The position numbers were made by a program, and so were the translations under genes. This document shows, piece after piece, positions 1 through 12,425 of a DNA stretch of 64,000 nt; within the stretch, counting starts at the first letter, position 1; the number at the start of each line of letters is the position of its first letter. Location: NCBI GenBank assembly GCA_030278955.1, contig JAOANR010000013.1, positions 44,056,191-44,120,190 of the forward strand, written 5' to 3'. This DNA is from Hygrophila difformis (lineage: Eukaryota > Streptophyta > Magnoliopsida > Lamiales > Acanthaceae). The notes below the pieces were generated by a model. It was not told the origin of the DNA. It did no database searches and saw only the letters and a list, made by a program, of their open reading frames with translations.

Positions 1-2089
1 ATACAACATATTTCACCTTTTCATTTTCATGTCCCGATTCGCCAACCCAAAGGTTACCCTGTTCATCTTTCAAGCATACGGCAGTGTGTCCAGCAAATGC
101 ACCTGTGACCCACTTCTCCAATGTCTCAAATCCACCCCAACGGCCACGAATTTTTGAAACGGCTAAAAAGTCTCCAGAATGCACATCCTGTGGATTGATG
201 GTAGTACGCCATGGTTGACTACGTTTTTCAAATGTTGCACCCATGTGCTTCTCTAGAAAAGCTAGATTAGCACTCTGTCCCCAACCAGTGTTGGAGAACA
301 AAGGCAAGACATCAACCATGGAAAGAAGCGTTCCAAGCATTCCTGATGGCATGAGAAAAACTGAGACCCCATGCTGTTTTACCTGCTCAAGATGTTCCAC
401 AAAAATAAATTTCTACTGCAACATGGTTTGCATTTGCTATAAGTGAACAATTTAAAAGTTATGCTTACATATTCCAATTCCGCAATTTCCTCCCACGATT
501 CAATTTCCCATGTATGGTCCCGAGAAACAAAATAGTAATCCCATGAGATTCGATAAGGAGTGGCAAACACATATAAATCCATACATGTCCAGCTGTGTGC
601 AGCACTTGTCTGAAGAACACATTGGACTGAATGTTAGAAAAGCAGGTAGCATTACGGGCATATAACTATTGGTCATCTTCATGTGTAATTAAAAATAAAC
701 GGAAAAGGAAATGATCCCTCCATAAATTTGCATGGAGACATGGTATTTTACATGAGTGTTAATAATGTCCAGTGCTACATACTTTATAACTTTACCTAAA
801 ACATTACAGAATGTGCATTATAGATTGATTGAATTAAGATCACATTCTTGAAAATATAACATTTCCAAAACAGAATGTCAGTTGAAAAAAAAAAAGGGCA
901 AGAGACAGCTTATTTTATGTGCACAATACAATATATTATAAACAAACCTAGAGAAGCTAAAACTAAGCGCCTTATTTAACACAGTATTAAGAACAAAACT
1001 ATGTCAAAACAGACAATTCGGTGCTAAATACTCTCCCTAGAAAGACAAAACAAAAGACACGTACATTAGAGGCTCAGATATATAAGTAATATGCTCAATT
1101 CCTTATTTTTGGTTCTATCCAAACCGTAATGCTCAGAATAAGCAGTATAAACTAAACTTCAAGACAATGGCTACTAGTCTCCCGTCTCAACAAATGACAG
1201 GCATCATTACATCGTATCTACCATTCAATGTCATCAGTCACATTATTCTTAAATCCAGATGCTCACCCTATTCATATATGAAATAATGAACATGTCCACA
1301 CCAAACCTATGATTAACAACAATAGAAGGGTCCCTAATAACAAGCTCCGTAGTCCATACTAGATAGTAAAGACACATTGTAGGCAGCGCTTATGATGAGG
1401 ATAAGGAATTAAAGAGGTCTCCCAGACTTCCTCTATACAATTAATGTTCGAGAGACGATAACTATTTCATTACTTCTGCTTTCCTTTTCTATTTCAATTT
1501 CCTTCTGGTATAAAATAGATTCGATAAAAACCAATTCATCAATACCCAATTCACTTAATACAGCAGTATGATCAATTCAATGGGCCACTCATGCTGCTCA
1601 ACCACGCATACCATAAAAAACAATTACTAACAATTACCAATTTCAAAAACAATTGAGAAAAGGAAAGCCCGAAGACTGATGAAACAATCAAAATACATCT
1701 ACAAACAGTAGCAGAATCACCGGCATGCTATCATAAAAACAACCCATCACAAACTGACATACCGAAAGACGAACAACCCCTCCTCCAATTCCCCGGTCGC
1801 CAGCGCCAGTCAAATCGATCTTCGCCTCGTTTTCAGAAAAGCAAGCGCCTTTCCACTTGATGGACCCATTATTCGGAGCCAAAGATCCAACATACTGAGG
1901 CAGCAAATCGACGGCACTATGAATACTGTTCATGACAGGCCACGAAACCTGATGCGGCAGCACAGGGAGCATGTCCTTGACAAGGAAGGGCACTTCCAAT
2001 GCATCTCCGGATCGAAACCCTAACCCAAACCCCAAAACAATCGCGAGCCTCAGCAACCACCACGGCCTTCTTTCAGAAGACTTCAACAT
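1..2089 (-). CDS. At5g54870-like protein, 5' part (gene runs off the left edge)
   Basis: Three exons join in phase on the minus strand: 2089-1763 (109 codons), 609-469 (47 codons) and 382-1 (continuing beyond the window). All introns have GT/AG ends. The protein starts with a basic stretch and a hydrophobic segment (WWLLRLAIVLGFGLGF), which looks like a signal peptide or anchor. Exon 2 carries SWTCMDLYVFATPY, and exon 3 carries GVSVFLMPSGMLGTL, NTGWGQSANLAFLEKHMGA and RGRWGGFETLEKWVTGAFAG. These match my memory of the plant family of Arabidopsis At5g54870 and At4g27020. That family is often labelled inositol-1,4,5-trisphosphate 5-phosphatase, but I see none of the classical 5-phosphatase catalytic motifs here, so the activity is unproven. 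The start at 2089 precedes the hydrophobic segment. The C-terminal part is not visible. Intron 1 (1762-610) is 1.15 kb and holds nothing recognisable. The family call is firm; the function is not. Confidence 0.85.
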
Positions 2090-2504
2090 TTACGGTGCTG
2101 ATGAATTCAATCGACAGTGGAATTCGGAGCTGGCGCCTGGATTAGAATCAGAGATTAGGGTTAGGGATTAGAGTGGAAGAAATTTTGGGGACGACTTTAC
2201 CTGGTAAAATGTAGTAGATCAAAAGAGCAGGGATGGGATATTATGTGGAATGTGGACGACGGAGATGCACATGTACTTTCTTTTTCTTTTTCTTTTTTCT
2301 TTTTTCTGTTTAGGTTAGATTTTCCATGAGAAAAAAGCGCCTGAAAAAGTTTTATTTTTTCGGGAAATTTTGAGTTTAGTAGTAAGTTATCCTTTTACTG
2401 ATAATGGAAAAAGTTAAATTTTATGTGCATCTTTAACCATTTTTATTATGAATAAATAAATATACGAAGGAAATACATACGGATGACTTATGACTTAAAT
2501 ATAA
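2090..2504. other. Upstream flank of the At5g54870-like gene
   Basis: This is the presumed promoter and 5' leader of the minus-strand gene. A long CT-rich tract lies at about 2277-2310, which reads GA-rich on the transcribed strand. No convincing TATA box was found. Confidence 0.3.
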
Positions 2505-2762
2505 CATAGTTTTTTTTTAACTTCACCCATCCTGCACTGCACGTAATCCAATGCACATTTTCAATCATCAATATCTCATATTATAGATAAGTAAAAATTA
2601 TAAAAATTTGATATTCTAAAATTACGTGATTAGACGAATCCAACAACATCTCACTTGACTATGTTTTATCTTATATAACTATGATAAAATGATGAATCAA
2701 AGTTACTTAATAAATAGTTTCCACTATTCAAAGGGAGAAGATAAAAAAAAACGGAGGGAGTA
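2505..2762. mobile_element. Stowaway-like MITE, left end worn
   Basis: The right end is ACGGAGGGAGTA (to 2762). The inside shares the core seen in the other copies in this window, including CGTGATTAGACGAATCCAAC and GAATCAAAGTTACTTAATAA. The left terminus is degenerate, so the start is approximate. This copy shows the uninterrupted version of the site where two Gypsy elements inserted near 52 kb. Confidence 0.65.
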
Positions 2763-2772
2763 TACATCTATA

Positions 2773-3034
2773 TACTTCCTTCGTTCCTAAATAAGTGCTA
2801 CATACCCGCATTTCACGCAATCCAATATATATTTTTAATCCGTAATAACTCAAATTCCATACAAGTCAAAATTATGAAACTTTGATATTCTAAATCTATG
2901 CGATTAGATGAATCCAAGAAGATCTCACTTGACTATAATTTATCTTCTATAATTATATTAAAAAGTCGAGTCAAAGCTACTCAATAAACAGTGACAAAAG
3001 TTAAAACTTGCATTTAAAAATGAATGAGGAAGTA
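2773..3034. mobile_element. Stowaway-like MITE
   Basis: Termini TACTTCCTTCGTTCC and GAATGAGGAAGTA form an inverted repeat. The internal core (GCGATTAGATGAATCCAAG, GAGTCAAAGCTACTCAATAA) matches the neighbouring copy. It is 262 bp long, typical of this family, and lies almost directly next to the previous copy in the same orientation. Confidence 0.7.
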
Positions 3035-3353
3035 TAAAAATAATTAAATATATTAAAAAATTATTTTTAACTAATTCAACTCAGTTCTAAAAATCCAGTA
3101 CAAAGCTATATTGAATTTCCTTTAGACCCAGTTTTGAATAGTTTTTCCTTTTTAACATCTGAAGATCTTTGTTTAAATTGTAAGGACCGCATATCACTTG
3201 AACCAACTGTTCGGTACCAAATTTGAATAGTTATGTTTTTTTAGGAGTGTACTCAATTTTCTAGTATAATTTAAATAAAAAAATTACTGTAAAATGGTTC
3301 TTTTATAAAATTAATTCATAAACAAATTAAGTCTAAGTTAAACAAAAAAAAAA

Positions 3354-3510
3354 GTGGACTTAGCCCAAGTGGTTAAATTCCTTGACTTTTTTAATGTTCG
3401 ATTTCCCACGGGTTCCCTATCCATCCTCTGTATTACCTTTGTAATTTGTATGATATGTGCTTCTACCACTATTTTTATAACCTGTATAGGATGTCCAACA
3501 AAAAAAAAGT
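3354..3510 (+). mobile_element. tRNA-derived SINE
   Basis: The head reads GGACTTAGCCCAAGTGGTTA (A-box-like), followed about 30 bp later by GTTCGATTTCC (B-box-like). The body ends in an A-rich tail near 3499-3508. It does not fold as a tRNA over its full length and lacks a complete acceptor stem, so it is a SINE and not a tRNA gene. Confidence 0.6.
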
Positions 3511-3793
3511 TAATATTTTCTGAATTTTTTTCAAAGTTGAAGCAAAAGAAATGAGATGTGAGAGTTTATATCACATAAATTATAAATGAATTAAAATGAG
3601 TTATAGTGGTAGATGAGAAATTAAATACCCAATCATAAGATTGAAATAAAGAGTGTGTATGAATATTAGTATATATTACCAATTCACTAAATATTGAAAT
3701 CTTTAAAAACAAAAATAAAAACGGAGTATAATGCTAACAAAATTGAATAATTCACATTAATATTTTGCCATCATAGGAGTAATTCACATCATA

Positions 3794-4330
3794 GTTGTTA
3801 AGATCCCGATCCTGATCTTAAGATCTTACGATTTTACGATCACACCTCTCTAAAACGATCCCGATCCTCGTAGGGTCTTAAAATTAGTAAGATCTGGATA
3901 ATATCCCGATCCTGGTCCTAGAATGTTACGATCTTATGGTCATACTCCCTTAAACGCTTCCACGATCTTACGATCATACCCTCTTACACGCATAAAGTTT
4001 TTGTATGATTTTATGATTTCGGATCAAAATAACTTATTTTCTTTAATTTTAAATTTAAGAACTTGTACTCCTTATGTATGATGTGTAAAAAAACATAATA
4101 TGTATTTGGAAATATTTTATGTTCAATTGTAATGTTTTCGTATGCATTGTATTAATTAACTTGCAAGATTCATAAACACGCGAAATAATGTTTTTACTTG
4201 TTAGTTTGTATACATAATTGAGTTTATCCATTATTGCATTTCATAAGATCTCAGGATCCCGATTCGATTCTACGGTCACGGTCTTGCAAAGAGAAAAACG
4301 ATCCCATATAGGATCCCGATCTTAACAACC
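3794..4330. mobile_element. GATC-rich terminal-inverted-repeat element
   Basis: The left end GTTGTTAAGATCCCGATCC is mirrored by the right end GGATCCCGATCTTAACAAC. Sub-terminal regions are rich in GATC, for example ACGATCTTACGATCATACC. It is about 537 bp, AT-rich in the middle and has no open reading frame of note. The superfamily is not settled because no clean target duplication was found. Confidence 0.6.
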
Positions 4331-4657
4331 TTGATTCACATTAATAGTAACGTCACTAGAAAGTAGAAACGGTAAGATGAAAAGAGAAAATGCGCAGAAC
4401 GCGAAACGATAAATTAGAGGGCTTTTATATTATCGAGAGATATAGGAAAAGTCCAAAGTGGGGCCTACAAAAGATTTCATTGGGGGGCCTCAGATCTTCC
4501 CTTTCTCTCTCTAGCTGGCTCTTCACTGTTTCTTGTTTTTTGCCATCATTTTTCTTTTGCTCCTAATTTCAAACAATATAGGAGTAGTAGTATTTTTCAA
4601 GATTTTATAGTAATACTTACTTCATGTCCCATTACACTATATGAGCTGATAGTCTTG

Positions 4658-5119
4658 TACTCCCTCCGTCCCATTAAAATTGATCACTTTATTTTAGGCA
4701 CGGAAATTTAGGTTGTAGTGTTTAGAAGTTAAAGTATTGTGAATAAATTTGACTAATTCATTCATCTAATTTATAATGGTTACATTGACTTTTAACCATA
4801 TTTATTACTCGTATCTAACTTTGACTTAATGTTATCGTAATGATGTAGAAAGAAAAAATAGTCAAGTGTGGTCTTGTTGGAATCGTCTAATCACATAGTT
4901 TTAGAATATACTATATTTTATATAATTTTTATTTATACTCATTTTGAGATATTAATGGTTAAACATATATAGGGACTTTTTGCAGAAAGTACAATTGTCA
5001 TTATTGTGGTGTTTTTAGTCATGCTTATGTTAATCTAATTTGTTTAAAAGGAAAGTGACCAACCTTATTAGGACACCCAAAAAAGAATAGTGGTCACTTT
5101 TAATGGGACGGATGGAGTA
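4658..5119. mobile_element. Stowaway-like MITE with internal related insertion
   Basis: Termini TACTCCCTCCGTCCCATTAA and TTAATGGGACGGATGGAGTA are inverted repeats of about 30 bp. At 462 bp it is longer than the usual copies. A second MITE core (TCAAGTGTGGTCTTGTTGG, TCGTCTAATCACATAG) lies inside, which suggests one copy inserted in another. Confidence 0.7.
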
Positions 5120-5614
5120 CTAATAAGTAATAAAAATTGCACTAATATACTTCCTCCATTTACCACATTATTATGGGAGCAGGTTTAGGTGTTTGCGGAT
5201 TGTGGCTGCGTTTGGTGCTGGTCGAACATCCAAAAGTGTAGGTAATGCATGAAAGTTATGAAAAGAAAATCTATACAGTCTATACACATTAATTTATAAG
5301 ACTCACACATTACTACACTACCTTCAGACAAGCCTCCGACTCCCACTCTACAAGTTAAACATTTCATTTCCCACCCGGATCCTTATTCTTTCCTTTGGTT
5401 CATTTGTATTTTGTGTGGCATTGACACTCACTATCCATTTTCATGACATGTATAGATTATTCAGATATATATATTATTAACTGTATCCCATAAATAAAGA
5501 ATTAAATTTAAATTCAACATAATTAAAGAACTATCAAAATTTTCTTCCACATTAACATGTTAACCACTACCTCTAAAAATTGTACTAATTTTAATAGGTC
5601 TAGTAAATCGATAC

Positions 5615-5876
5615 TACCTCCGTCTCACCCTTTTTGTTACGGATGATTTTTTGGCACTATTCACTGTTTAACTTTGATTCGAATTTTTATCATAGCTACG
5701 TAAGAAAAAACATAATCAAGTGAGATCTTGTTAGATTCGTCTAATCTTGTAGTTTTAGACAATCAATTTTTTTATAACTTGTCTTTGTACATAATTTAAG
5801 TTATTAACCGTTAAAAACGTGCATCGGCATGCGTGTCGAAGGCTTTTGTAACAAAAATAATGAGACGGAGGAAGTA
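5615..5876. mobile_element. Stowaway-like MITE
   Basis: Left end TACCTCCGTCTCACCC and right end GAGACGGAGGAAGTA are inverted. The core AGTGAGATCTTGTTAGATTC and the typical length of 262 bp identify the family. Confidence 0.75.
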
Positions 5877-5940
5877 TGTAAAAGCGCAACTCATATAATG
5901 AAAATTTCTGAAATTATCAATTTAATTTGGTTTATCATTA

Positions 5941-6050
5941 TTTTTTTTTTTGGTGAAAGATGAGGGGAAGGATCCCGGTGAGGATCGAACCCCAACCTAA
6001 TATTGGAAGAGAGATAGAGACTTAACCACTAAGTAAGTCTGAATGGTGAG
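5941..6050 (-). mobile_element. tRNA-derived SINE (minus)
   Basis: On the minus strand the head reads GACTTACTTAGTGGTTAAG. A clear B box (GGTTCGATCC) follows, and the T-run at 5941-5951 is the A-rich tail. It is shorter than the other SINEs here, so it may be truncated. Confidence 0.6.
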
Positions 6051-6079
6051 GCAGGAAATTATGGTAGTTTCAAATGTAA

Positions 6080-6106
6080 CTAGTACTCCACCCGCGCGAT
6101 GCGCGG
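6080..6106 (-). mobile_element. Possible Helitron 3' terminus
   Basis: On the minus strand a GC hairpin (CCGCGC, loop ATC, GCGCGG) is followed about 8 nt later by CTAG and then a host T. Plant Helitrons end in a short hairpin, then CTRR, with insertion between A and T. The matching 5' TC end, which should lie at a higher coordinate, was not located. Confidence 0.4.
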
Positions 6107-6249
6107 ACTCCAAAGAAAAAAAATTATTGTACCAATAAAATACATGAATGTAAGATTGCATAAAAGGTTCTTAAACATCTAAAATCAATACCCTTTCACA
6201 AATTTTTCGAATTCATACATTTTGGAGAACTTCCTTGATAATTAGGAGT

Positions 6250-6306
6250 GGACCTAAATAGGTCAGTCCGCAGGCTGACCGCCCGCAGACTGACCAATTT
6301 AGGTCC
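6250..6306. repeat. Imperfect GC-rich hairpin, copy 1
   Basis: Arms starting GACCTAAATAGGTCAGTC and ending GACTGACCAATTTAGGTC fold around a short loop (TGACC), with a few mismatches. It is related to the hairpin at 6942-6997. Confidence 0.7.
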
Positions 6307-6941
6307 ATTGCAATACGCAATTTAACAAATTTATGGCCTATAGAATTTAATAATTTATATAGATAATAATAATATATAATTTGGTTTCCGATAAATTCAA
6401 AAATTATAATATAAATAAAAATAACTATATAGAATATAAATTATTGTAAATGAGTCTCTGTAGCATTACAAATGTAAATTTGTTAAATATTTGTGTTTCT
6501 AACAAAACCAATTGCTTATCCAAAAAATTAAATCGATTATTTTATGAATTATATAAGTGGCCAACAAATATTAATCACCCAAAAAATTCAATGAACAAAA
6601 AAATCAAACAAATTAATATTTCTTAAATAAAACAAACATCTTATAAATTAATATATTAATCGCCCAATGAAATATTTATTTTATAAAGTGTTTAACATGA
6701 ATATATTTAAATTTAATCTCAACGATATTGAGATAATCTCAATCACAGAAGGTACTTTATTTTATCTTATAATATAAGATTATTACTAAAATCTCTATAC
6801 AAAAATAAGTTGAATATTAGTTCATAAAAAAAATAGTTAAAAACTTAAATCAATATTAGTTCGATCATAAATAACACTTCTAAGAACCATATAATCAGGT
6901 TTTGAAATAGTTTTAATATATAAACTTTATAATTAGAAGTG
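6307..6941. other. AT-rich spacer between two hairpins
   Basis: There is no coding potential. The sequence is strongly AT-rich and has no recognised repeats apart from the hairpins that bound it. Confidence 0.5.
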
Positions 6942-6997
6942 GGCCTAAATTGGTCAGTCCGCGGGCGGCCCGCCCGCGGACTGACCAATTTAGGTCC
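6942..6997. repeat. Perfect 24 bp inverted repeat hairpin, copy 2
   Basis: The left arm (6944-6967) and right arm (6971-6994) are exact reverse complements separated by three bases. The centre is very GC-rich (GCGGGCG GCC CGCCCGC) inside an AT-rich region. Confidence 0.85.
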
Positions 6998-7699
6998 AAT
7001 TCAATTGAATATTTGTTTTAGTAATAGGTATAATAATTTTATTAAAGTATTGTACATGACTCCCTATTTGTAGCATTACAAATGCACATTTGTTAATCTA
7101 AACAAATTCTACCTCATTAATGTATAATATTCAAATTCTAATATCTGTTCACATTTAGATTACCTTTTCTATCTTTTTGCTCAATCAATTTTTTTAAAAA
7201 AACTATCATTTTTTACCCATAATTTCACTATCCCATATTCATCCATTATTGTTCAGTAGATATTTTTATTTCATAAAATATATTACTATAATTTTGTCAT
7301 CACTCACCACCATGAACATTAATTTTTAAATTTCTTATAACTATATATAGTTTTTTTCATAAAAAACTATCCTTTTTTTTTTACTTCTAACTATTTATAC
7401 TACTTATAAATATGTTTTAAAATTTACACCTAACTTGTGACGAAAAAATTCAACCAAAATGTTGTACATTAATTAATTTGTTGAATATTATATTTACCAT
7501 ATACTGCTTTTATTCAAAAAAAAAAAAGGGGAAGTTGTCCATAAATTAGGAATGTATGAACATGAGGGTCCACACGGTATACTTTTCTACTTAGCTTATA
7601 CCAAAAAGCTACTATAAATAATGTGGGTTCCATTTTTTAATTCTGATTACAATTTTATTGAAACTTACACATCTCTCTTTTCCTGTAGTTATGTAGGAT
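6998..7699. other. AT-rich intergenic DNA
   Basis: No gene, RNA or transposon end was recognised here. Confidence 0.4.
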
Positions 7700-7925
7700 A
7701 CAATCAACATAATTTAAATTCTTTATGTTTCCAATTTCCATAGACAATCATTATTCTTGAACCTATCGATTGAATAAAGAAAAGCAGTAAAGATACAAAG
7801 AATTAAATTGCATAAAGGAAATTTGGGGTGGATTGGTCTCTCTTGATTTTGAGCATGACATCCCCTATTTATAGCTGGAGCTGCGATAACCGCTCCCCGG
7901 CCCATTCCGATGAGCCGATTCCGGA
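7700..7925 (-). repeat. Possible LTR or promoter fragment
   Basis: On the minus strand CTATAAATAGGGGATG is a strong TATA box in a segment richer in GC than its surroundings. It is followed by T-rich leader-like sequence. This resembles the promoter part of a retrotransposon LTR, but no ends, target duplication or second copy were found. Confidence 0.25.
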
Positions 7926-8937
7926 CCTCCTTTTTGCATAGAATATGATTAAGTTAAATGCAAAAATCATATTTTTAAAACCTGAAATAATATATAAGTA
8001 ATTTATTATATTAATTGTAAATGAATTGTATTACAACTCCGTATGCAGAACTGACCCGTTGCACGATGCGAGGTTGATATGATCGAATAAAAAATAGGAC
8101 TAAATATTCTATTACACAACTATTTAATATAACTTAATACAAACTTCATTTTAAAAAATTAATCATAACACGTGTGTTGCAATGCCAAGAAAATAAGAGA
8201 TATTTTCAATTGACTACACATAGATGTGAAATAATATTTTGTCGAATGTCCGCAAGTCCACTACACTCGATAACTAAAACAATTATAATGTATCCTTTTT
8301 TTGTTGGAAGTCCAATTAATTTAAAATTTGTTTCCACCTGTAAGAACTTCGGATATAAAAAACATACTTAAATGAAAAACATTGTGAGTTTGAATTTTTA
8401 TTGACATAATGGAAAAAGTTGCAATAATGGTCCTAATTAACTACCATCGTTATTCATTGTTAATTGTCATAAAATTTTGATTGTATAACTAACATTGTGA
8501 TTCTATTTAATAACAAATCCAAAAAAAAAAAAAAAAAAGAACCACAGCTATTTAATAGACATCAAAATAATATTCTTATTAAAATTTATTCATATCAAAA
8601 TTAACTTTAGATTACCCCAAGCACTACACCCTAAATTCTAAGACCTAAACTTTAAACTATAAACCCGACACATAATTATTAAACCACAATTTCAAATCAT
8701 AAATTCATACAATTATAATGACGAATATTTTCCAATGGCCAATACAATTTTATGTTTTTGAAATATGGTTTCGGAATTATGTGTTGGGTCTAAGTTTAGG
8801 ATTTAGAAGCTTGGTTGTCATTTTTTTTAGCCATTAGAATATCTAATTTAAGCTTGGTTATCCCATTATAAAATTTTATTATAAAAAATGACCTCAAACC
8901 CTAAACTTTAAATCCTAAACCCCAAACACATACATAA
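7926..8937. other. AT-rich intergenic DNA
   Basis: No supported gene lies here. It contains several telomere-like CCCTAAA/CTAAACC words at 8625-8690 and 8895-8930, which look like degraded simple sequence. Confidence 0.4.
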
Positions 8938-9222
8938 TGGCTGCGTTTGGGAACAGACGCTAGCGATTAGCGTTTAACTTTTAAAATATATACTAAAAAT
9001 AGCTTAAAATCCTATATATAGTAAACACTAATTACAGTAACTGTCAATTTTAATCTCTAATCTATAAACTCTGAACGCTCTTTTCCCCCAACTTTTAGCT
9101 TTCCAAACTCCAGACTCTAAACTCTAATTTAAAATTGCATCACCAAACACTATTATTCAAATTTAATACCATTTTTCACCATCAAATCTTTAATTTAATT
9201 GATAAACCAAATAGTCAAGTTT
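8938..9222. mobile_element. PIF/Harbinger-like MITE, family copy 1
   Basis: It starts TGGCTGCGTTTGGGAACAG after a TAA trinucleotide and shares nearly all of its first 230 bp with the copy at 17391. Shared words include CGCTAGCGATTAGCGTTTAA and CAAACTCCAGACTCTAAACT. The right end is approximate. Confidence 0.6.
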
Positions 9223-11132
9223 ATACACTATCTCTAAAAACAAAACAAAATCGTAATTAAGTTAGTCAAGGAAAATCTAATAGCAATAATTATTTTTAGG
9301 ATATGGAGTAATAGGAGTAGATATAATTTGAATATGTTCCCAATCTAATTTAAATTTTTGTGATCTATAGAGACAATAATTATTCTTGGAGAACCCAAAA
9401 GTTGAAAGAATATTTCGTAAATAGTTAACGAATACTATAATGATTGGATTTTCTTAAAATAAATTTGAATAGAACCGTGTAGGCATATATAATATAATTA
9501 TAATGAGCATAAACACGACATCTAAATAAAAATAATACCATCTAAGGAATTTACAATAAGTTAAACTAAGGGATTAAAAATTTTTGGTGAGACTTCATTG
9601 AATAAGAGTTTATTTAGTTATTAAATATGGGATTTAATTATACATATCACTATAAATTCTAAAAAAAAATTACTTTAGGCATTGTGGTACCCCGTCCTTT
9701 AAATATATAATATTGTACACTAATCTATTTTGGTATAATTTGGGTCACAATAAGAAAAAATACCTTAATATTTGAATAAGAAATTAGATTTACCAAACAA
9801 TATAAATTATTTAAACATAATATTTTTTTTTGAGGAATAAAAGGTTTTTCTTTATATAATTTATTATAGACGTAGTATTATTAGTATAATTTACTTGAGA
9901 ACTGTTTTTTCGGTAATAATTTACTTAGGTTATTAATATGTAATTCATATAGATAAGTGATCATACTTTGAATATAATTTATTATTAGATACATCTAAAT
10001 TTATTAACCATTATGAATTAATGGGATACTTGATTTTTTAAACTCTTGATTTAGTGAACAAAATATAAATGGGCCCACACTGAATGCCAGGGAAGAATTG
10101 GAGACAGAAGCATCACACTAACTTACGTGGTTTTGAATTTTTGGGTTCTCACATATAATCATTATTTTTGGGATACAGATATCTTTCTTTGTAAGGATTT
10201 AGGTTCCCAAGGTGATTCAAATTTTTGAGATTCCCAATCACAATCATTATTCTTGGAGTTCTCAAAAATGGAAAGAAGATTCATTTTTTAAATTCAAAAT
10301 GGAATGGGGCCTGGGGGAGTATTATTTTCTACTTGAAAAAATAAAATTAAAAATTAAACGGAGAAGTGTCCTACACTCCTACTGTCCAATTCTGCATGGG
10401 TCTCTCTATGCTATTGGGGTACAAATACAATACAACCTTCAGAGTTCAGACTTCAGTCCCCAAATTATACACTTTTATCCTTTAATTTTTTTTTTTGTTT
10501 TTTTTTCCAGTTTTTAAATTAGGTTATTACTAATTTCCCCTTATTGCGTTTTCCCATCCTTTTTAAGTTCAAAATTTTTTAAGACTACCAATATTTGTTC
10601 GTATTATATTTAAATTTTAGATTAATAAATAAATTAATTCTTACTCCCTGGTGTGAACCAATTCAAAAGAAATAGAAATTTGAATATACATGCATTTATA
10701 AAAGATTCCAAGGTTTATTATCTTTTATTAATTGGTAGAGTTTTTGTTGAAATTTGAATAATAGTTAAATTTATATTATTGTATATGGTAATCTTTAATA
10801 ACCCGTTTCATAGCAAATATTTAATATAAATGATACCAATTACATTTCACAAAAAAACTGTAAAATATTTAATATTATGATACCAATTTGAATAATACTT
10901 ACTTAATAACCCGTTTCACATCAATATTTATTTTAGTTATTAGTTTAATTTACTTGAGTTATCTATTTATCTTTATAAATATATATATATATATATTAAT
11001 ATATATGGTATATATATTGAATTTACAAATCATAAATTTTTTTTGCACAACTACAAATCATAAAATTGATATTGAATATTCTATATTGGACAAATGTTTT
11101 TATTTATTTATTTTTTTTAACTTTTGATTTAG
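9223..11132. other. AT-rich intergenic DNA with diverged repeats
   Basis: No gene is supported. Related segments recur: TTATTCTTGGAGAACCC near 9380 resembles TTATTCTTGGAGTTCTC near 10250, and the block at 10035-10290 resembles 11105-11390. These look like old diverged copies of one repeat. Confidence 0.4.
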
Positions 11133-11234
11133 TGGAAAAATGTAAAGGGGCACGGGACTCAATGGCAGCAACTTTATTTTTTATGGAAAAATGTGAAGGG
11201 GCACGGGACTCAATGGTAGCAACTTTATTTTTTG
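11133..11234. repeat. 51 bp tandem duplication
   Basis: Two adjacent copies (11133-11183 and 11184-11234) share TGGAAAAATGT, GGGGCACGGGACTCAATGG and AGCAACTTTATTTTTT, with only a few differences. Confidence 0.75.
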
Positions 11235-12425
11235 AGACTCAATGCTAGGGAATAGGTGGAGGCCAAAACATCAAAACCGATGCGGTTTTGAATTTTTGGG
11301 GTTTTTAAAGCAATTTAAATATTTCATGAGACAATTTTAAAATTTTGAGATTTCCGAGTCAATTTAAATATCTAAGATTCCCAAAATCAGTTTACATCAT
11401 TAACTACGACATGGTTTCAAAGACTTCTTATTTTCTTTTTGAAAATATATTTAAATTTTGAAAAGTGAATTGAAAGTAATATTAAAAACAATAATAAAAA
11501 CAATGAACGAATGTTAAATAATAGGGGAATTATTTAATATTATTTAACTAAATTTATTAGTCATTTAAAACAAATTTAATCTAAAAATATAAAAACAATG
11601 ATACAGTTTAATTTGACAGATCAAGCTTATTTATGTAATTGGGCATGATAGAGAAAACTTTGAATCATTGTAGAAGGTATTTCCACTATATGCCAAAATA
11701 TTATTCCAAATTTTGTGAAATCAATGATTTTATTTCTATAACAGATTTTTGAAAGTAACAATATAAAAGGTTGTTTCCTTGCATAGCCAGATAGCCTCAT
11801 CTTCGATTTTTCACCGCAGCAAGTTTATTTCAAACCATATCAAGTTATTTCAAACTCAAACTCTGGAAAATTGTGCCTTAAATGATACATCTAATAAACA
11901 AAATACCCATGCCAACAAATAGAAAACAGAATGGAAAATTGTGCCCTAAAGTAATAAGCTCCTTATGGATCATTTATTGCAGAGCTGCCCTCTGGACCAT
12001 TTATGGCAGAATTGCCCTCCTTATGGATCATTTATGGAAAAAACTCAAGTAAGAAACAACACAAAAAATGAAAAATAGACCGACCAAGAATGAACCAAAA
12101 CACCCAAATGAAGAAGGTAGAAAAACATATTAAGAAACAAATGTCATTGACGCAGAAGGCTTCACGGAACTCAGCAATATAAATGTACTGGATACAATAG
12201 ATTTAATATTCAAATAATAAATCTGAAATCGCGATTTATTAATTCAGGAAAAATACTAACACTTGTTTACACAATCAGTTCAATTTGAACTGCAAAACTT
12301 AAAATATACTACATTTAACTGTATAATTCTTCTGATGAAGTTCTTGAATGAAATGAGTGAGAACACTTGCATATCCATATCTTTGCCAAAACTAAAGCAA
12401 TTGTCTTCCATCATCGCCATCATGC
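11235..12425. other. AT-rich intergenic DNA
   Basis: No coding gene was recognised. Three short near-copies of CCTTATGGATCATTTATGG lie at 11957-12037. The right end may be the 3' region of the candidate small transcript on the minus strand. Confidence 0.4.

Noticed and set aside
3354..3430. Functional tRNA gene
   Set aside because: A- and B-box-like words exist but no complete cloverleaf could be formed, and an A-rich tail follows, as in SINEs.
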